Source: Kordiimonas sp.
GTDB lineage: Bacteria > Pseudomonadota > Alphaproteobacteria > Sphingomonadales > Emcibacteraceae
NCBI GenBank assembly: GCA_002700365.1
Contig: PADB01000009.1
Coordinates: 271,284-335,283, forward strand
Direction of reading: 5' to 3'
Length of the DNA: 64,000 nucleotides
Shown: positions 8,849 to 17,362 of the stretch, in pieces
How positions within the stretch are numbered: the first letter of the stretch is position 1
Layout: each line of letters begins with the position of its first letter
Made by a program: the position numbers and the translations under genes
Notes under the pieces: generated by a model
The model's input: only the letters and a program-made list of their open reading frames with translations
Told to the model about the DNA's origin: nothing
The model's database searches: none

Positions 8849-10327
8849 ATGCAACACAAGTGGGTCAGCCTGACCATTGCAATATTAATAATAGTCACTT
8901 CAACTGTCTCTTATGCCGCCCCTTGGGCTGAACCAGGCGATCGTCAATTACGCAACGATATAGAGGTCCTGCGCCGTCACGGTCTTATTTCCGGTCCGAC
9001 CAACACCTGGCCGATGCCATGGAAACAGATTGCACGCCATCTGTCGAAAAATCCCGATACGCCTTTGCCTCTCTATGCTCAACAGGCCCTTGCCCGTGTC
9101 AAAAGTAAAATCCCCAGCCAACACAAACTACGCCGGATAAACTATAAAGCCTCCGTTAAGGCCACCACGCAGGCGGCTTTAATACGTGACTTTGGTAACC
9201 CTGCCCGCGATGACATTGATACTAGCTTATCTGCAGAAAAAATTGGTGGCAACTGGGCCGCACGGCTCCAAATCGGCTATCAGGACGGTAATGCCGGGGA
9301 TCATCTGGCCTTTGATGGAAGCTATCTGGCTTTCACCTTTGGCAATTGGGCCTTGAATGCCGGGTGGATTGACCGTTGGTGGGGGCCAGGGCGGCAGAAT
9401 GCCTTGTTACTCGGCACCAATGCCAGACCAATGCCTGCCATTGAATTTATGCGCATGGAACCAAAAGCATTTCAGAGCAAATGGCTTAATTGGATTGGCC
9501 CTTGGGATCTTCGGGTTTTTGTGGCACGTCAGGAAGAAGACCGCTTTATTTCCCATCCATTGATTTTGGGCATGCGGGTAAGCTTCAGCCCTCTTAGAGG
9601 ATTGGACATCGGTCTGGCACGCAGCCTACAGATATGCGGTGAGGGCAGACCCTGCGGTTTTAAGACATGGGGCAAAGGCCTCATCGGTTTCGGGGATATT
9701 GATAACACTGGCACCTTGGAAGAACCCGGCAATCAATTGGCCAGCATTGATGTCGCCTATAGTCTCGGCCTGTTTTCCGATATTCACCTGAAAGTCTACA
9801 GTGAATTTACCGCCGAAGATGCCGGCGAAATTCTACCCGTACGTTGGGCCATGATGTATGGAGGCAGCCTTTTCGGCCCCTTTGGCCCCAATGGCGCCCA
9901 GTGGCGTCTCACGACAGAATATTCCGACACCACTTCTAAGGAAAGCGTATTTTACGGTCCCCGAAAAACAAACATTCTCTACGGGCATCATATATACAAA
10001 AATGGCTATCGGTATAAAGGCCGCACAATCGGTCACAGTCTTGATACAGACACGCGCTTAATCAGCATCACCGGAACCTTATTTGCGGCGAACGGCTGGT
10101 CTTATGGCCTGGGCTATCATCATGCGGATATTAATCTGGATAATGCGGGCTTTAACATTGTCAGCGTCAATGAAGAAGAATTTCATATTTTCGAAGCGGC
10201 GGCCACCGTCCTACTCCCGCTCGGAGATATTCGTCTGGAACTTCGTCACCAGACAGACAGCCCAAACACCCCTAATCGCTCAGACGGCAATACAGCCTTA
10301 GAAGTCAACTGGTCTAAACATTTTTAG
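8849..10327 (+). CDS. Capsule assembly Wzi family outer-membrane protein
   Basis: This 492-residue protein has a signal peptide cleaved near residue 24 (STVSYA/APWAEPGD). An alpha-helical start resembles the Wzi N-terminus (LRNDIEVLRRHGLISGPTNT), followed by beta-barrel strands such as GYQDGNAGDHLAF and WIDRWWGPGRQNALLL, and a C-terminal aromatic end (NWSKHF). Wzi is an outer-membrane lectin that anchors capsule. In alphaproteobacteria relatives accompany exopolysaccharide genes. The divergent pgi-galU-ugd cluster supplies the sugars, which fits. The polysaccharide bound is unknown. Confidence 0.8.
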   Translation: MQHKWVSLTIAILIIVTSTVSYAAPWAEPGDRQLRNDIEVLRRHGLISGPTNTWPMPWKQIARHLSKNPDTPLPLYAQQALARVKSKIPSQHKLRRINYKASVKATTQAALIRDFGNPARDDIDTSLSAEKIGGNWAARLQIGYQDGNAGDHLAFDGSYLAFTFGNWALNAGWIDRWWGPGRQNALLLGTNARPMPAIEFMRMEPKAFQSKWLNWIGPWDLRVFVARQEEDRFISHPLILGMRVSFSPLRGLDIGLARSLQICGEGRPCGFKTWGKGLIGFGDIDNTGTLEEPGNQLASIDVAYSLGLFSDIHLKVYSEFTAEDAGEILPVRWAMMYGGSLFGPFGPNGAQWRLTTEYSDTTSKESVFYGPRKTNILYGHHIYKNGYRYKGRTIGHSLDTDTRLISITGTLFAANGWSYGLGYHHADINLDNAGFNIVSVNEEEFHIFEAAATVLLPLGDIRLELRHQTDSPNTPNRSDGNTALEVNWSKHF

Positions 10328-10424
10328 ATCGGACAACTTCAAACCTGCCCGTTAGGGCCATACCTGTATTCCTGATGCAGGGGCTTATAACATTCATCAT
10401 CACCACGCGCGGTGTAACTGCTCA

Positions 10425-10886
10425 TTACTCACTGTGGCCGTCTTCATCCGCACTGCGCACCACAAAAATTGAACAGGCCGCATGACGCACCACATGGGCT
10501 GCATTGGGGCCAATGAAGTAATCTTTAAATTCCGGGTTATGTGAAGCCATTACCGTAAGGTCGATACCGTTCTCTTCAATATAATCGACAATACCACTGC
10601 CGATGCTACCTTGCACCACCGCACCGGTCACGCTGATATCCTCGGGGACATGTTCTTCAACGAAAGACGTCAATTTCTCTTCGGCCTGAGCTATTAAATG
10701 CTCTGTCGACCAGTCTGCTGGCATGGGAGCTAAATAAGGTGAATACATTGGGATCGGATCAGGTACGACCGTTATGACATGTAATCTGCCCTCATTTTCC
10801 AACGTCATTTTTAACGCTGTTGGCAGCGCTTTTTCCCATGACGCCTCCTGGGCTAGATCCACGGGTAATAATATCTGTTTATACAT
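10425..10886 (-). CDS. Universal stress protein (UspA family)
   Basis: The product is 153 residues with start MYKQILLPVDL. Its ATG at 10886 has AGGGAG upstream, whereas the longer frame lacks family resemblance. The C-terminal ATP-binding signature is MASHNPEFKDYFIGPNA followed by HVVRHAACSIFVVR, which fits the G-x2-G-x9-G-S/T pattern only partly. Usp proteins respond to energy or redox stress. The gene converges on the Wzi-like gene. Confidence 0.85.
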   Translation of the reverse strand: MYKQILLPVDLAQEASWEKALPTALKMTLENEGRLHVITVVPDPIPMYSPYLAPMPADWSTEHLIAQAEEKLTSFVEEHVPEDISVTGAVVQGSIGSGIVDYIEENGIDLTVMASHNPEFKDYFIGPNAAHVVRHAACSIFVVRSADEDGHSE

Positions 10887-11045
10887 GGCCGACACTCCCT
10901 GAAATAACCTCTCATCACTGATGAGTCTGTCACAATCATCACCATAACACATTGATCTTACGCAATCTGTCAGCTTTTCCTATTATCAAATGATGGCTGC
11001 ATTTTCAAAACGTGATACTATCATACATATCCTGCGAGGACGCCA

Positions 11046-11441
11046 ATGACTGAGACGAAATACAGCCTTCATACCAAAGAGCCTGCAAAACGCTCTTCTT
11101 TTCGTCTCCCCGAAGGCGAAAAAGGTACGGTTACACTGATTTATATTCTTTATCTTCTGGGGGTATTTCTACCGGCTTTTACATTGGTTGGCGTTGTATT
11201 GGCTTATATTAACAGGGCCGATGCTCCCGATTGGCTTTATAGCCATTACCGTTTTCAGATCCGCACTTTCTGGCTCAGTATATTATTGTTTTTCATTGGC
11301 AGCATCCTGCTCATCATTGTGATCGGGCAATTGGTCTTGTTGTTCTGGTTTGTATGGGCCATGGTTCGTATTATTAAAGGCCTGACTCTTCTGTCACGTG
11401 ATGAAGCGCACCCTAACCCTGATACCTATCTCTTTACCTGA
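11046..11441 (+). CDS. DUF4870-like small integral membrane protein
   Basis: The 131-residue protein has three predicted transmembrane helices, at about residues 30-52, 76-98 and 100-118. A charged link YSHYRFQIRTFW between the first and second resembles DUF4870 proteins. AGGA lies before the ATG. It ends 21 bp before the PPK2 gene and is probably co-transcribed with it. The function is unknown. Confidence 0.6.
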   Translation: MTETKYSLHTKEPAKRSSFRLPEGEKGTVTLIYILYLLGVFLPAFTLVGVVLAYINRADAPDWLYSHYRFQIRTFWLSILLFFIGSILLIIVIGQLVLLFWFVWAMVRIIKGLTLLSRDEAHPNPDTYLFT

Positions 11442-11462
11442 TAAAAATAAAACTGGAACATC

Positions 11463-12266
11463 ATGTCACGTCATAAGCCCCCGTCTCTCCATGATCTGGA
11501 CATGTCAGCAAAGCTGGATTCCCTGTCTTATGAAGCCCGGCTAAAAGCCGTGCAAAACCGGTTGCGGGAAATTGAACTCGCCTACATGCATTCCACTGAA
11601 CAGGCCATTATTGTGTTTGAAGGCTGGGATGCGGCCGGGAAAGGCGGCGTAATCCGTCGCCTTACAGCCTGTATGGACCCGCGTGGTTTCAAGGTCTGGC
11701 CGATTGCCGCCCCGGATGAACACGAACGCCAACGACATTATCTTTATCGTTTTTGGCGCCGCCTGCCGGAACACGGCACCATCGCCATCTTTGATAGATC
11801 CTGGTATGGACGGGTGCTGGTAGAAAGGGTGAATATGGTCGCCCAGAAAGAAGAATGGAAAAGGGCTTATCGGGAAATCAATGAATTCGAACATCAGTTG
11901 CTAGATGATGGAGTACGTATCGTAAAAATCTTTCTGCATATCACAGCAGATAAGCAACTAGACCGCTTTCGTAAACGTATGGATAGCCCCTTAAAGCGTT
12001 GGAAGCTGACCTGCGAAGACATCGAAAATGCCGCGCGGCGCAAAGAATATACACAAGCCATAGAAGACATGCTGGAAAAGACCTCAACCCAGCGGGCACC
12101 ATGGCATCTCATCGCCGCCAATAATAAAGCCTATACGCGCATCCATAGCTTGGAATTAATTGCCGATAAGCTTAGCGAGGGGATTATTTTTAATCATCGT
12201 AATCTGGACCCCGAAGTAGCAGCATTAGCCAAAGAAAAGTTAGGCCTCATTCCATCCTCTCGCTAG
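11463..12266 (+). CDS. ppk2: Polyphosphate kinase 2 family protein
   Basis: PPK2 enzymes transfer phosphate between polyphosphate and nucleotides. The 267-residue protein has a single PPK2 domain with Walker A FEGWDAAGKGGVIRRL (about residues 52-67), the lid region with YLYRFWRRLPEHG, and Walker B IAIFDRSWYGRVLVERV. The length and single-domain form match bacterial PPK2. Whether it phosphorylates ADP, GDP or AMP cannot be told by eye. It follows a membrane-protein gene in a likely two-gene operon. Confidence 0.9.
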   Translation: MSRHKPPSLHDLDMSAKLDSLSYEARLKAVQNRLREIELAYMHSTEQAIIVFEGWDAAGKGGVIRRLTACMDPRGFKVWPIAAPDEHERQRHYLYRFWRRLPEHGTIAIFDRSWYGRVLVERVNMVAQKEEWKRAYREINEFEHQLLDDGVRIVKIFLHITADKQLDRFRKRMDSPLKRWKLTCEDIENAARRKEYTQAIEDMLEKTSTQRAPWHLIAANNKAYTRIHSLELIADKLSEGIIFNHRNLDPEVAALAKEKLGLIPSSR

Positions 12267-12394
12267 ACGTAACCATGGCTTGATCGCCAATAGCCATAAT
12301 GCTTTGTTACTAAACATAATCGCGCGTAACACCCCTTCGTCCAGAGAGACACGCCGCAGTCCATTCTTCGTAATCTCACGTCACCCCAAAAGCC

Positions 12395-13522
12395 TTAAGC
12401 TGCATTACCACTAAGATAATCACATAACAGCGGCGTTGCTGCATAACGCCCCACAGGATGAAAAGACAACCCCATACAGGCATTATGGAGATAACTAATC
12501 GCTTGTCCTTCTACAAAGGCCATCCCTCCCAATAATTCCAACGCCCGGGAAACAGTTCGTTCTATGGCACGCTGCACCGCAAAGCGCACCATGTAGCTAT
12601 CCATACATAATGCCTCGGTGGCCCGTTCCGTTGCCAGACGCATCGCTAACCCCTCCAATGCCGTCATGGCATTTTCCTGCTCAATTGCCAAGTTTACGCG
12701 CTCTCCAGGCTCCCCACGTGACGCCTGAAGAACCCGTTCCAACAAGGCGCTGGCTATCCCTAAATAGGACGCTGATGCCAATAATTGAAACCAGATCATC
12801 AAATAGGTTTCCAGGTCGTTTAAAGCCCCAACATCATCTTTATGTTCATCGGCTAACAGCACCATTTCATCCGGCACATAAACATTTTTAAACAACAGCT
12901 CATTGCTTTCCGTGCCGTTAAGGACAGGAATCTTCCAGTAAGACTGTGTTGACAAACCTTCCGTCGTAGCTGGCAGAACAATCATTGCACGGCGCCATCC
13001 CGTGCCGTCTGCAGTCGGCACATTAATTCCTGCAGTAAGAATATCCATGGACTCGCTTAAGGTGCAGGGCTTCTTGCTTCCATTCAGAATATAACCCCCT
13101 TCGCAACGTTCCACGGTCACCGCGGCTTTAAGAATATGACTACCCGGGCGACCTTCAGCAAAGCCCGACGCGATTAATGCCCCTGTCTCTGCAACACGGC
13201 AGAACATTTTTTCTCCGACCGCCCCCCAAACATGAAATTTTGTAAATCCCGCCAAAGAAAAATTATGCATGACCAGTATGACCCCCAAAGACGGAGCCCT
13301 GCTGCCAATCGCCCTGTGAACACGGACCGCCTCTAACGGCCCTTTACCCATCCCCCCCAAACGTTCTGGTAACAATAACGCAGCACCGCCGGACTTTTTG
13401 AATATTTCAATGGCGGGATTGTCAGGACTTTCCAATTGCTCAAAGGCAATCTGTCGCAGTTCCTCATCTAATCCTGGCACCAGACGATCTAACGCCTCTC
13501 TCTCACGTTGCATAAAAGCCAT
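12395..13522 (-). CDS. Acyl-CoA dehydrogenase family protein
   Basis: This 375-residue FAD enzyme has the family's order: an alpha-helical N-terminal part (LLPERLGGMGKGPLEA), the beta-domain (GSHILKAAVTVERCEGGYILNGSKKPCT), and a C-terminal helical bundle (ALELLGGMAFVEGQAISYL). The residue in the catalytic glutamate region could not be assigned. The ATG at 13522 is chosen because GGAGGG lies four bases before it; an upstream TTG gives four more residues. The substrate is unknown. No fatty-acid genes are adjacent. A consensus-like promoter lies upstream. Confidence 0.8.
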   Translation of the reverse strand: MAFMQREREALDRLVPGLDEELRQIAFEQLESPDNPAIEIFKKSGGAALLLPERLGGMGKGPLEAVRVHRAIGSRAPSLGVILVMHNFSLAGFTKFHVWGAVGEKMFCRVAETGALIASGFAEGRPGSHILKAAVTVERCEGGYILNGSKKPCTLSESMDILTAGINVPTADGTGWRRAMIVLPATTEGLSTQSYWKIPVLNGTESNELLFKNVYVPDEMVLLADEHKDDVGALNDLETYLMIWFQLLASASYLGIASALLERVLQASRGEPGERVNLAIEQENAMTALEGLAMRLATERATEALCMDSYMVRFAVQRAIERTVSRALELLGGMAFVEGQAISYLHNACMGLSFHPVGRYAATPLLCDYLSGNAA

Positions 13523-13840
13523 AATACCCTCCAAATACCCTCAATAGTTGTATAATTAAAGGCCAATTCACGTATTTGTCAATATAAATTCTACTTATGA
13601 TTGTATATTTATTTCGAGAACACGTTAAAGAAGATCATCTTCATATGGAGAAAGCATTCAGGCTGAAGAATACACATCACAATAAAGAGCATGATTATAT
13701 GCGCGTTCCCTTAGATTTATGAGAATATGCGCCATAATAGATGACGCCAGATAAAGACGCTCACCTATCAATAAGGTTCAAGGCCATATTAGAAAATGTC
13801 TCTCTTTCCCGCGACAGCCAGAAATGGTTCATACATCAAT
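13523..13840. other. A+T-rich intergenic region between the RAYT-like and acyl-CoA dehydrogenase genes
   Basis: This 318-bp stretch has no convincing gene. It holds the putative promoter of the acyl-CoA dehydrogenase and a short palindrome, GAAGATCATCTTC, near 13631-13643. No REP-like repeats, which a REP-associated transposase would use, were seen here. Confidence 0.5.
13553..13582 (-). promoter_or_regulatory. Candidate promoter of the acyl-CoA dehydrogenase gene
   Basis: Read leftward, a perfect TTGACA (13582-13577) is followed after 18 bases by TAATTA (13558-13553). This places the start point about 25 bases before the Shine-Dalgarno sequence GGAGGG. Confidence 0.5.
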
Positions 13841-14704
13841 TTAGGCATTTACCGCTTTTTCATATCGGCTAACCGCACGACTGACCGTGCTATAATGGAC
13901 GCCAAAAGCATCGGCAATTTCATATAATGTATAATCACCAGACAGGTATGCCGCCGCCATAGCCTCGCGTCTGTTCTTATGCTGTTGCTGATACCATACT
14001 AACGGATGAGCAGGTGTCGGGGCGGCGATATCTTCAATTTTACGGGGCTCCCCCGTCTGTGTGTAATTTTTCAGCATTGCCGTGACATATTCAGGTGTTG
14101 CCAAAAATAGCTGATGATGACGCGCGTTCGCCAAGGACGCCTCCAGATGTTGGTGGTCCACTTCTCTCACCGCATCCCGCAAAGCCTTTCGCGCCTTGCT
14201 TTTCTTTTTGCCGAAGGGCCACAACCCTTCATCGCACGCCAAACCGCCAGGGCAGTCTTTCCCCTTCACACTTAACCAGCGAAAACTGCCCCAAAGCCAG
14301 TCATCAGGACGTTGTGCCAGACGGTGACGCACGGGCAGCCATGCAAAATAGCAAATCAGGTCCTGCAGGTAGGCCTCCCGTTCAACGACCAATGCCTTGA
14401 ACCGGCCTTGAAAGCGCGGCCCTGTCTTAGCGTATTTGCGGTTTATTTTTTGGGTATACAGACCGTTTAACTGCCGCATACCACGGGATAAGTTCGCGTC
14501 CTTCGTCTCGATTAATAAATGATACCCCTTGGGCATCAGGACGAAACCTAAGCAATGCCATTGGAAACGTTGACAAACATCGTGTAACGTCTTCAGGAAT
14601 AATGTGCCATCCGCCGTATCCGCAAACAAAGCTTCTCCCGGCTGGGGTTTGGCACTTATTTCGTACAGTGCGCCAGGAAATTCTATTCTAAGGGGTCGGG
14701 CCAT
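13841..14704 (-). CDS. REP-associated tyrosine transposase-like protein with a degenerate HUH motif
   Basis: The 287-residue protein has the Y1/IS200-like transposase domain at about residues 1-135 (ARPLRIEFPGALYEIS, NLSRGMRQLNGLYTQKINRK, RFQGRFKALVVE). A helix-turn-helix follows at about 255-282 (LYEIADAFGVHYSTVSRAV). The metal-binding 'NHYHLL' of the family reads KGYHLL (59-64), so one HUH histidine is missing. The likely catalytic tyrosine Y119 (ICYFAW) remains. RAYTs are usually single-copy and domesticated. No REP hairpins were seen nearby. It may be a DNA-binding protein rather than an active nuclease. Confidence 0.8.
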   Translation of the reverse strand: MARPLRIEFPGALYEISAKPQPGEALFADTADGTLFLKTLHDVCQRFQWHCLGFVLMPKGYHLLIETKDANLSRGMRQLNGLYTQKINRKYAKTGPRFQGRFKALVVEREAYLQDLICYFAWLPVRHRLAQRPDDWLWGSFRWLSVKGKDCPGGLACDEGLWPFGKKKSKARKALRDAVREVDHQHLEASLANARHHQLFLATPEYVTAMLKNYTQTGEPRKIEDIAAPTPAHPLVWYQQQHKNRREAMAAAYLSGDYTLYEIADAFGVHYSTVSRAVSRYEKAVNA

Positions 14705-14784
14705 GGCATCAGCTTAAGCAATCCCCACCGGACATGCAAGATCTGCCCCCGATAAATCCGCAGTTTTAATGATGTCTGAATAGA

Positions 14785-15270
14785 TTAATCCCGCACACTA
14801 CTATGGGGGCCCATACGTAATCCCCCACGATGACGCTTCATATTTAATACGCGGCCCATAACAAGCAAACGCTGTTCATCGGGCAAACCCTTCGCGGTCT
14901 CCAAAAGATAGAAATAAACAGTCCGATGCACTTCTGTCCCTAACAGACTGTAATTTTCTATTTGCGATATAATGGCGTCCTCGTCTAATTCGTCAGCAGC
15001 AAGCATCTCATAAATTTTACGTTGCACATCGTGCTTTTCCATACGCTGCTGATGAATACTACGATGGAACGCCGTGAGCTTCTTCATCAATACCGCTTGG
15101 TCGGCCTCGGGCAAATCCTGCAATACATAATGAAAAAAATTTTCACTGCTGCGCAAATGCCTGTGTTTATACCACGCGGTAAGACCCGCCGCGGCGATAA
15201 AAAGGTTAAAGGCCAATGATATAAACAATAATATTGTCACGCCCCGATGATGTTGCCAGAAATACTTCAT
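14785..15270 (-). CDS. Periplasmic heavy-metal sensor (CnrX/Spy-like) protein
   Basis: The 161-residue protein has an N-terminal membrane anchor (about residues 10-32). A periplasmic helical domain follows, with DLPEADQAVLMKKLTAFH and a long amphipathic hairpin, as in metal-resistance sensors of the CnrX/CpxP/Spy superfamily. It overlaps the preceding gene by 4 bp and is third in an operon after an ECF sigma gene and a membrane protein gene. In the known CnrYXH system the sensor releases the anti-sigma factor on metal binding. Applying that model here is inference. Confidence 0.7.
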   Translation of the reverse strand: MKYFWQHHRGVTILLFISLAFNLFIAAAGLTAWYKHRHLRSSENFFHYVLQDLPEADQAVLMKKLTAFHRSIHQQRMEKHDVQRKIYEMLAADELDEDAIISQIENYSLLGTEVHRTVYFYLLETAKGLPDEQRLLVMGRVLNMKRHRGGLRMGPHSSVRD

Positions 15271-15626
15271 CCGCTAACCTCTCCAAACAACGCATAACCA
15301 CCACTGTCGATTAGAAAGTTATTTTGTGACCCGTTTGTAATGATCTCTAGAAGATAACTGATATCCATGGATCCGACCCAAATTCCCAGAAGTCCGGCCA
15401 TGACCAATCCCGCGGCTTCTGGCCATAGTGTTTTGACCATAGGACTTAAATCATGCAAACGGCGGGACGGCCGCCACATCTTATCACCCATAGCCACCGC
15501 CGGCTGTTGTGGGAACTGTTCCGGAATCACACTTAACCTTGCCCATAAGTCTGCCTCTGGACGCAACGGCGAACTGGCCTCAAACCAATGCTGGAGATCG
15601 TCATTCTTTTCATCTGTATTGTTCAT
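15267..15626 (-). CDS. Putative anti-sigma factor, single-span membrane protein
   Basis: The 119-residue protein has a cytoplasmic N-terminal half with a short acidic and tryptophan-containing segment (DLQHWFEASSPLRPEADLW). One transmembrane helix follows at about residues 70-88 (AAGLVMAGLLGIWVGS), then a short periplasmic tail. It starts 3 bp after the ECF sigma stop and overlaps the sensor gene. No zinc-binding HxxxCxxC motif is present. Size, topology and position match CnrY-like anti-sigma factors, but the sequence itself is not recognisable. Confidence 0.55.
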   Translation of the reverse strand: MNNTDEKNDDLQHWFEASSPLRPEADLWARLSVIPEQFPQQPAVAMGDKMWRPSRRLHDLSPMVKTLWPEAAGLVMAGLLGIWVGSMDISYLLEIITNGSQNNFLIDSGGYALFGEVSG

Positions 15627-15629
15627 GAC

Positions 15630-16232
15630 TTAATCCTTTTCCAGTAACTCGTGCTGCCTTGATTCCAATAATATTGCTAATTTTTTGCGCCCCCGTACCA
15701 ATAATGAATCTACGGCATTAACACTAATGCCCATAATGGCAGCGATTTCTGTACCCTTTAACCCCTGAAAATAACGCAATATCAAAACATCCCTTTGTCG
15801 GTCCGGCAAACTAGACATGGCCTGTTGTAAGATCTCGGCCTTCTGCACACTCACCATTGACTGGTAACCATCCGGGTCCGCAGCCGCTATGTCCGATGCA
15901 TCCGACAAATCATCACTGGGCCGCAGCCGCCTTTTATGGTCAATACATAAGTTCATCACAATTCGGTAGAACCAGGTCGTAAAACGGGCCTGGCGTTTAG
16001 GGTCCCATTGTGGTGCGTTGACCCATAGCTTCAGAAAGGCGTCCTGCATCACATCTTCTGCCTGCGCCTGTGTGCCCATTATCCGCCCTGCAAAACCAAG
16101 GAAGGAAGGCAAATGACGGCCTAGTAAGAGCTGATATGCCCTTCTATCCCCTTGTGCCAACCGCCCCATCAGCAGCTCATCACTTTCCTGTTCAACCTCA
16201 TCATGGGGCATTATGGGTACCGATTGATTCAT
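15630..16232 (-). CDS. ECF-type RNA polymerase sigma factor
   Basis: The 200-residue protein has region 2 with EDVMQDAFLKLWVNAP and FTTWFYRIVMNLCIDHKRR, and region 4 with LPDRQRDVLILRYFQGLKG and EIAAIMGISVNAVDSLLVRG. The ATG at 16232 (MNQSVPIM) is preferred because GGGGA lies six bases before it. A start at 16238 would sit too close. The 3-gene operon sigma/membrane protein/metal sensor implies activation by a periplasmic signal. A perfect 13-bp palindrome 20 bp upstream may be its operator. Confidence 0.9.
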   Translation of the reverse strand: MNQSVPIMPHDEVEQESDELLMGRLAQGDRRAYQLLLGRHLPSFLGFAGRIMGTQAQAEDVMQDAFLKLWVNAPQWDPKRQARFTTWFYRIVMNLCIDHKRRLRPSDDLSDASDIAAADPDGYQSMVSVQKAEILQQAMSSLPDRQRDVLILRYFQGLKGTEIAAIMGISVNAVDSLLVRGRKKLAILLESRQHELLEKD

Positions 16233-16252
16233 TCGCATTCCCCATCAGTATA

Positions 16253-16265
16253 ATCGTAATACGAT
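16253..16265. promoter_or_regulatory. Palindrome in front of the ECF sigma operon
   Basis: ATCGTA-A-TACGAT is a perfect 13-bp inverted repeat lying between a TATACT-like -10 and the upstream terminator. It is a possible operator for the sigma operon. The binding protein is unknown. Confidence 0.4.
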
Positions 16266-16287
16266 GAAAGTATGCCAAAACTGTCAT

Positions 16288-16320
16288 AAAAAAAGCGCCA
16301 CCTAACAGTGACGCTTTTTT
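16288..16320 (-). terminator. Terminator between korB and the ECF sigma gene
   Basis: A 9-bp stem (AAGCGCCAC against GTGACGCTT, one mismatch) with a 6-base loop has A-runs and T-runs on both sides, so it can stop transcription in both directions. It ends the korAB transcript 20 bp after the korB stop. Confidence 0.8.
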
Positions 16321-16339
16321 GTCATTTATAAAGGAGGAT

Positions 16340-17362
16340 TTAATCCACAGTCCACGTACGGCCCTGACGGATCAGCGCGTTAATATCAGGTTTCTTTTGT
16401 GTTTTAACCTGTTCAATTTGCGCATGTACGGCCTGATCGTAAGAAACAGGCGCTGGGTTACAATAGATCACCCCGGTCACTACGGGAAATTCTGGTGGCT
16501 GCAATGCTGTAAGCATTTGTGCCAGATCACGATTGGTTTCATCATGGACCAAAATATCGTCTACCGTCACACCACCTTCACCGATGGTGACCGCTTCCAA
16601 GCCAAACCCAGTAGATTTCACCCGCAAGCCGCGGTTCTGCTCTTTACCCCAGATCAGCGGCTTACCATGCTCAACATACAGCTGGCTGTCCGCGGCCACA
16701 GGCTTATCAGTAAAGTGGTTAAACACTCCATCATTAAAAACGATACAGTTCTGAAAGATTTCCACAAACGATGCGCCTTTATGGGCTTGGGCACGTTTCA
16801 GAGTATCCGGCAAAACTTTCTGCCCTGTATCAATACCACGTGCCACAAAACGCGCCCCCGCACCCAGCGCAAATTCACACGCAGACAATGGTGCGTCAAT
16901 GGAACCATAAGGTGTTGACGGCGTCTTCAACCCGGGCTTTGATGTTGGTGAATACTGACCTTTTGTCAGACCGTAAATTTCATTGTTAAACAGCATAATC
17001 TGCATATCAACATTACGGCGCAACACATGCAGCATGTGGTTCCCGCCAATACTCAGGCCATCACCGTCACCTGTCACCAGCCACACATCCAGTTCAGGAT
17101 TAGCAAGCTTAATGCCTGTTGCAAAGGCTGGCGCACGACCATGAATAGTATGGAAACCGTATGTCGCCATATAATAAGGGAAGCGTGAAGAACAGCCGAT
17201 CCCCGATACAAAGACCGTCTTTGAGGGGTCTGCTTGCAACTGGGCCAGGGTATTCTGCACACCTTTTAGAATGGCGTAATCACCACAGCCGGGGCACCAG
17301 CGTACTTCCTGGTCCGTGGCGTAATCTTTCGCTTTTAGCGGAGGATTGACTACTTCGTTCAT
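16340..17362 (-). CDS. korB: 2-oxoglutarate:ferredoxin oxidoreductase, beta subunit
   Basis: This subunit binds thiamine pyrophosphate. The 340-residue protein has the cluster-region motif RWCPGCGDYAILKGV and the substrate/TPP motifs GIGCSSRFPYYM, TGDGDGLSIGGNHMLHV and LFNNEIYGLTKGQYSPTS. Together with korA it converts 2-oxoglutarate, CoA and oxidised ferredoxin to succinyl-CoA, CO2 and reduced ferredoxin, and is reversible. The start codon overlaps the korA stop (ATGA), so translation is coupled. Specificity for 2-oxoglutarate over other 2-oxoacids is inferred from the two-subunit form with fused gamma-alpha. Confidence 0.9.
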   Translation of the reverse strand: MNEVVNPPLKAKDYATDQEVRWCPGCGDYAILKGVQNTLAQLQADPSKTVFVSGIGCSSRFPYYMATYGFHTIHGRAPAFATGIKLANPELDVWLVTGDGDGLSIGGNHMLHVLRRNVDMQIMLFNNEIYGLTKGQYSPTSKPGLKTPSTPYGSIDAPLSACEFALGAGARFVARGIDTGQKVLPDTLKRAQAHKGASFVEIFQNCIVFNDGVFNHFTDKPVAADSQLYVEHGKPLIWGKEQNRGLRVKSTGFGLEAVTIGEGGVTVDDILVHDETNRDLAQMLTALQPPEFPVVTGVIYCNPAPVSYDQAVHAQIEQVKTQKKPDINALIRQGRTWTVD

